From the NCBI GenBank assembly GCA_013153415.1, contig JAADEO010000029.1:1-6268 (forward strand): DNA of 6,268 nucleotides. The letters run 5' to 3'. The notes beneath the pieces are model-generated. The model saw only the letters and a list, made by a program, of their open reading frames with translations. It was not told the origin of the DNA and did no database searches. Each line of letters begins with the position of its first letter. Positions within the stretch are counted from its first letter, which is position 1. Below, piece by piece: positions 5,048-6,268 of the stretch. Source of the stretch: Deltaproteobacteria bacterium. Its GTDB lineage: Bacteria; Desulfobacterota; Anaeroferrophillalia; Anaeroferrophillales; Tharpellaceae. The position numbers and the translations under genes are program-made.

Positions 5048-6268
5048 ATGAAACGGAGAGATTTTCTACGCGGTCTGGCCGCCGGAGGTTTGACCGCCGC
5101 GACCTTTCTTTACGGCGATCCCTGGTCCCGGTGCCGGCCTGCGGTCCGGGCCGCGGCCCGCGGCAAAACCCTGGTCGTCATCTTCCAGCGGGGTGGTTGT
5201 GACGGCCTCAATGTCGTGGTTCCTTACGGGGATAGTGAATATTACAATCTCAGGCCGACGATTGCGATTCCGGCTCCCGGCAGCGGGGGCGAGGTGCGGC
5301 CGGCCCTCGATCTCGACGGTTTCTTCGGTTTCCACCCGAGTCTCGCTCCGCTCCACGGGATTTTTCAGCAGGGCCGCCTGGCGGTGTTGCCGGCGGTCCA
5401 TTATCCCGACGGCAACCGTTCCCATTTCGACAGCGAGATCATTATCGAAAGCGGGGCCCGGAGCAAACTTTACGACGGCTGGCTCAGCCGCTATCTGGTT
5501 GGCAATCCCGGTGCGGCGATACCCTTGCGGGCCGTGGGCTTCGGTAATGAGATGCCTCACTCCCTGCGCGGTGAGGCCAGTGTTGCGACTTTTAACGACC
5601 TCGGTGATTTCGCTTTCGGTGGTGACGATCACGCCCATCTCTTCCGCGATCGTTTGCGTCGGGTCTACGCCCAGGAGCCAGCGTCCGGTCAGGTCAACCG
5701 CCGGCTTCTGCACGCGCAGGGCAACATCCTTTTCGACAATCTCGATTTCCTGGAGTCGCTCGATCCCGACGGCTATGAACCGGAAAACGGGGCCGAATAC
5801 CCCAACTCGGCCTACGGCCGTCAGCTCAAGCAGGCGGCGATGCTGATCAAGGACGGGGTCGGTCTCGAGGTAGCGGCCCTGAATATCGGGGGCTGGGATA
5901 CGCACTCCAATCAGGGCGGGGCCCAGGAGGGAGGGTACCAGTCGCGCCGTCTGCAGGAGTTCGCCGCCGGCATCGGAGCCTTTTACACCGATCTCGGTTC
6001 TTTGATCGATGACGTGGTTTTGCTGACGATGACCGAGTTCGGGCGTACGGCCCGGGAGAACGGTTCCCGGGGCACCGACCACGGCAATGCCGGGGCCTGG
6101 TTCGTGCTCGGCGGTCGGGTCCGGGGCGGGATCTATGGAGAGTGGCCGGGATTGGCCCCGGAAAATCTCTACCGGGGCCGCTATCTGGCCCAAAGCCTCG
6201 ATTTCCGCGATGTCATGGCCGAGGTCGTCGCCCGCCATCTTGGCGGCCCGGACCTGGTTAGGGTGTTT
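5048..6268 (+). CDS. Tat-exported DUF1501 protein (3' partial)
   Basis: The frame is open for 407 codons to the window edge without a stop. The family is usually close to this length, so probably only a few to a few tens of residues are missing. Residues 1-38 are a twin-arginine signal: KRRDFLRG at 2-9, a weakly hydrophobic stretch (GLAAGGLTAATFL) and a likely cleavage near VRAAA (33-37). The mature part matches DUF1501 (PF07394), with GGCDGLN (49-55), NRSHFD (123-128), GGWDTH (281-286), TEFGRT (329-334) and GTDHGNAGAWFVLGG (342-356). The family is grouped with the alkaline phosphatase/sulfatase clan. D52, D284, H286, D344 and H345 are candidate metal ligands by analogy, but the reaction is unknown. 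Tat export suits a protein folded, and perhaps loaded with metal, in the cytoplasm. It follows the DUF1800 gene in the same direction and is probably co-transcribed with it. Confidence 0.92.
   Translation, partial: MKRRDFLRGLAAGGLTAATFLYGDPWSRCRPAVRAAARGKTLVVIFQRGGCDGLNVVVPYGDSEYYNLRPTIAIPAPGSGGEVRPALDLDGFFGFHPSLAPLHGIFQQGRLAVLPAVHYPDGNRSHFDSEIIIESGARSKLYDGWLSRYLVGNPGAAIPLRAVGFGNEMPHSLRGEASVATFNDLGDFAFGGDDHAHLFRDRLRRVYAQEPASGQVNRRLLHAQGNILFDNLDFLESLDPDGYEPENGAEYPNSAYGRQLKQAAMLIKDGVGLEVAALNIGGWDTHSNQGGAQEGGYQSRRLQEFAAGIGAFYTDLGSLIDDVVLLTMTEFGRTARENGSRGTDHGNAGAWFVLGGRVRGGIYGEWPGLAPENLYRGRYLAQSLDFRDVMAEVVARHLGGPDLVRVF

Noticed and set aside
5066..6238. A 390-codon open frame on the minus strand opposite the DUF1501 gene
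   Set aside because: It is a shadow of the strongly supported DUF1501 gene, with no family motifs and no credible start signals.
1..6268. CRISPR array, insertion sequence, tRNA or phage genes
   Set aside because: No short regularly spaced repeats, terminal inverted repeats with transposase, tRNA-like cloverleaf or phage-like proteins were seen. The only long repeats are coding repeats inside the DUF1800 gene.

Overview
This GC-rich window has dense plus-strand coding and holds three genes, two of them cut by the window edges. Nothing in it (no rRNA, tRNA or marker gene) fixes the organism. The guess is a Gram-negative, environmental, deltaproteobacterial type such as the Desulfobacterota. 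It rests on the composition, the combination of Sec and Tat export signals, a Cache-type membrane sensor and a good sigma-54 promoter match. Confidence in that guess is low.

Layout. (1) Positions 1-1551 carry the 3' part of a membrane protein. It has an extracytoplasmic double-Cache sensor, one transmembrane helix, a short linker and a cytoplasmic Schlafen AlbA_2 domain. The frame is open to the left edge, so the true start lies outside. (2) Positions 1552-1771 are a regulatory intergenic region. In order it holds a long terminator-like hairpin just after the stop, a 7-bp inverted repeat in an AT-rich stretch, a sigma-54 type -24/-12 element, a leader hairpin and a ribosome binding site. (3) Positions 1772-4951 encode a 1059-residue exported protein. 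It has a signal peptide, four 86-residue beta-sandwich-like repeats, two Ig-like repeats and a C-terminal DUF1800 domain. (4) Positions 4952-5047 are a short spacer with two abutting hairpins and a T-rich run, then a strong Shine-Dalgarno sequence. (5) From 5048 to the right edge is a DUF1501 protein with a twin-arginine signal. It lacks only its last residues.

How they work together. DUF1800 and DUF1501 genes are a recurrent adjacent pair in bacteria whose biochemical role is, to my knowledge, not established. Here the pair appears to form one transcription unit behind a candidate sigma-54 promoter. The first product looks Sec-exported and the second Tat-exported, so they could meet in the periplasm or at the cell surface. 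The Cache-Schlafen gene probably ends in its own terminator and is a separate unit. It is the most unusual protein here because it may link a sensed extracellular ligand to a Schlafen-type domain that keeps acidic residues resembling the RNase site of animal Schlafens.
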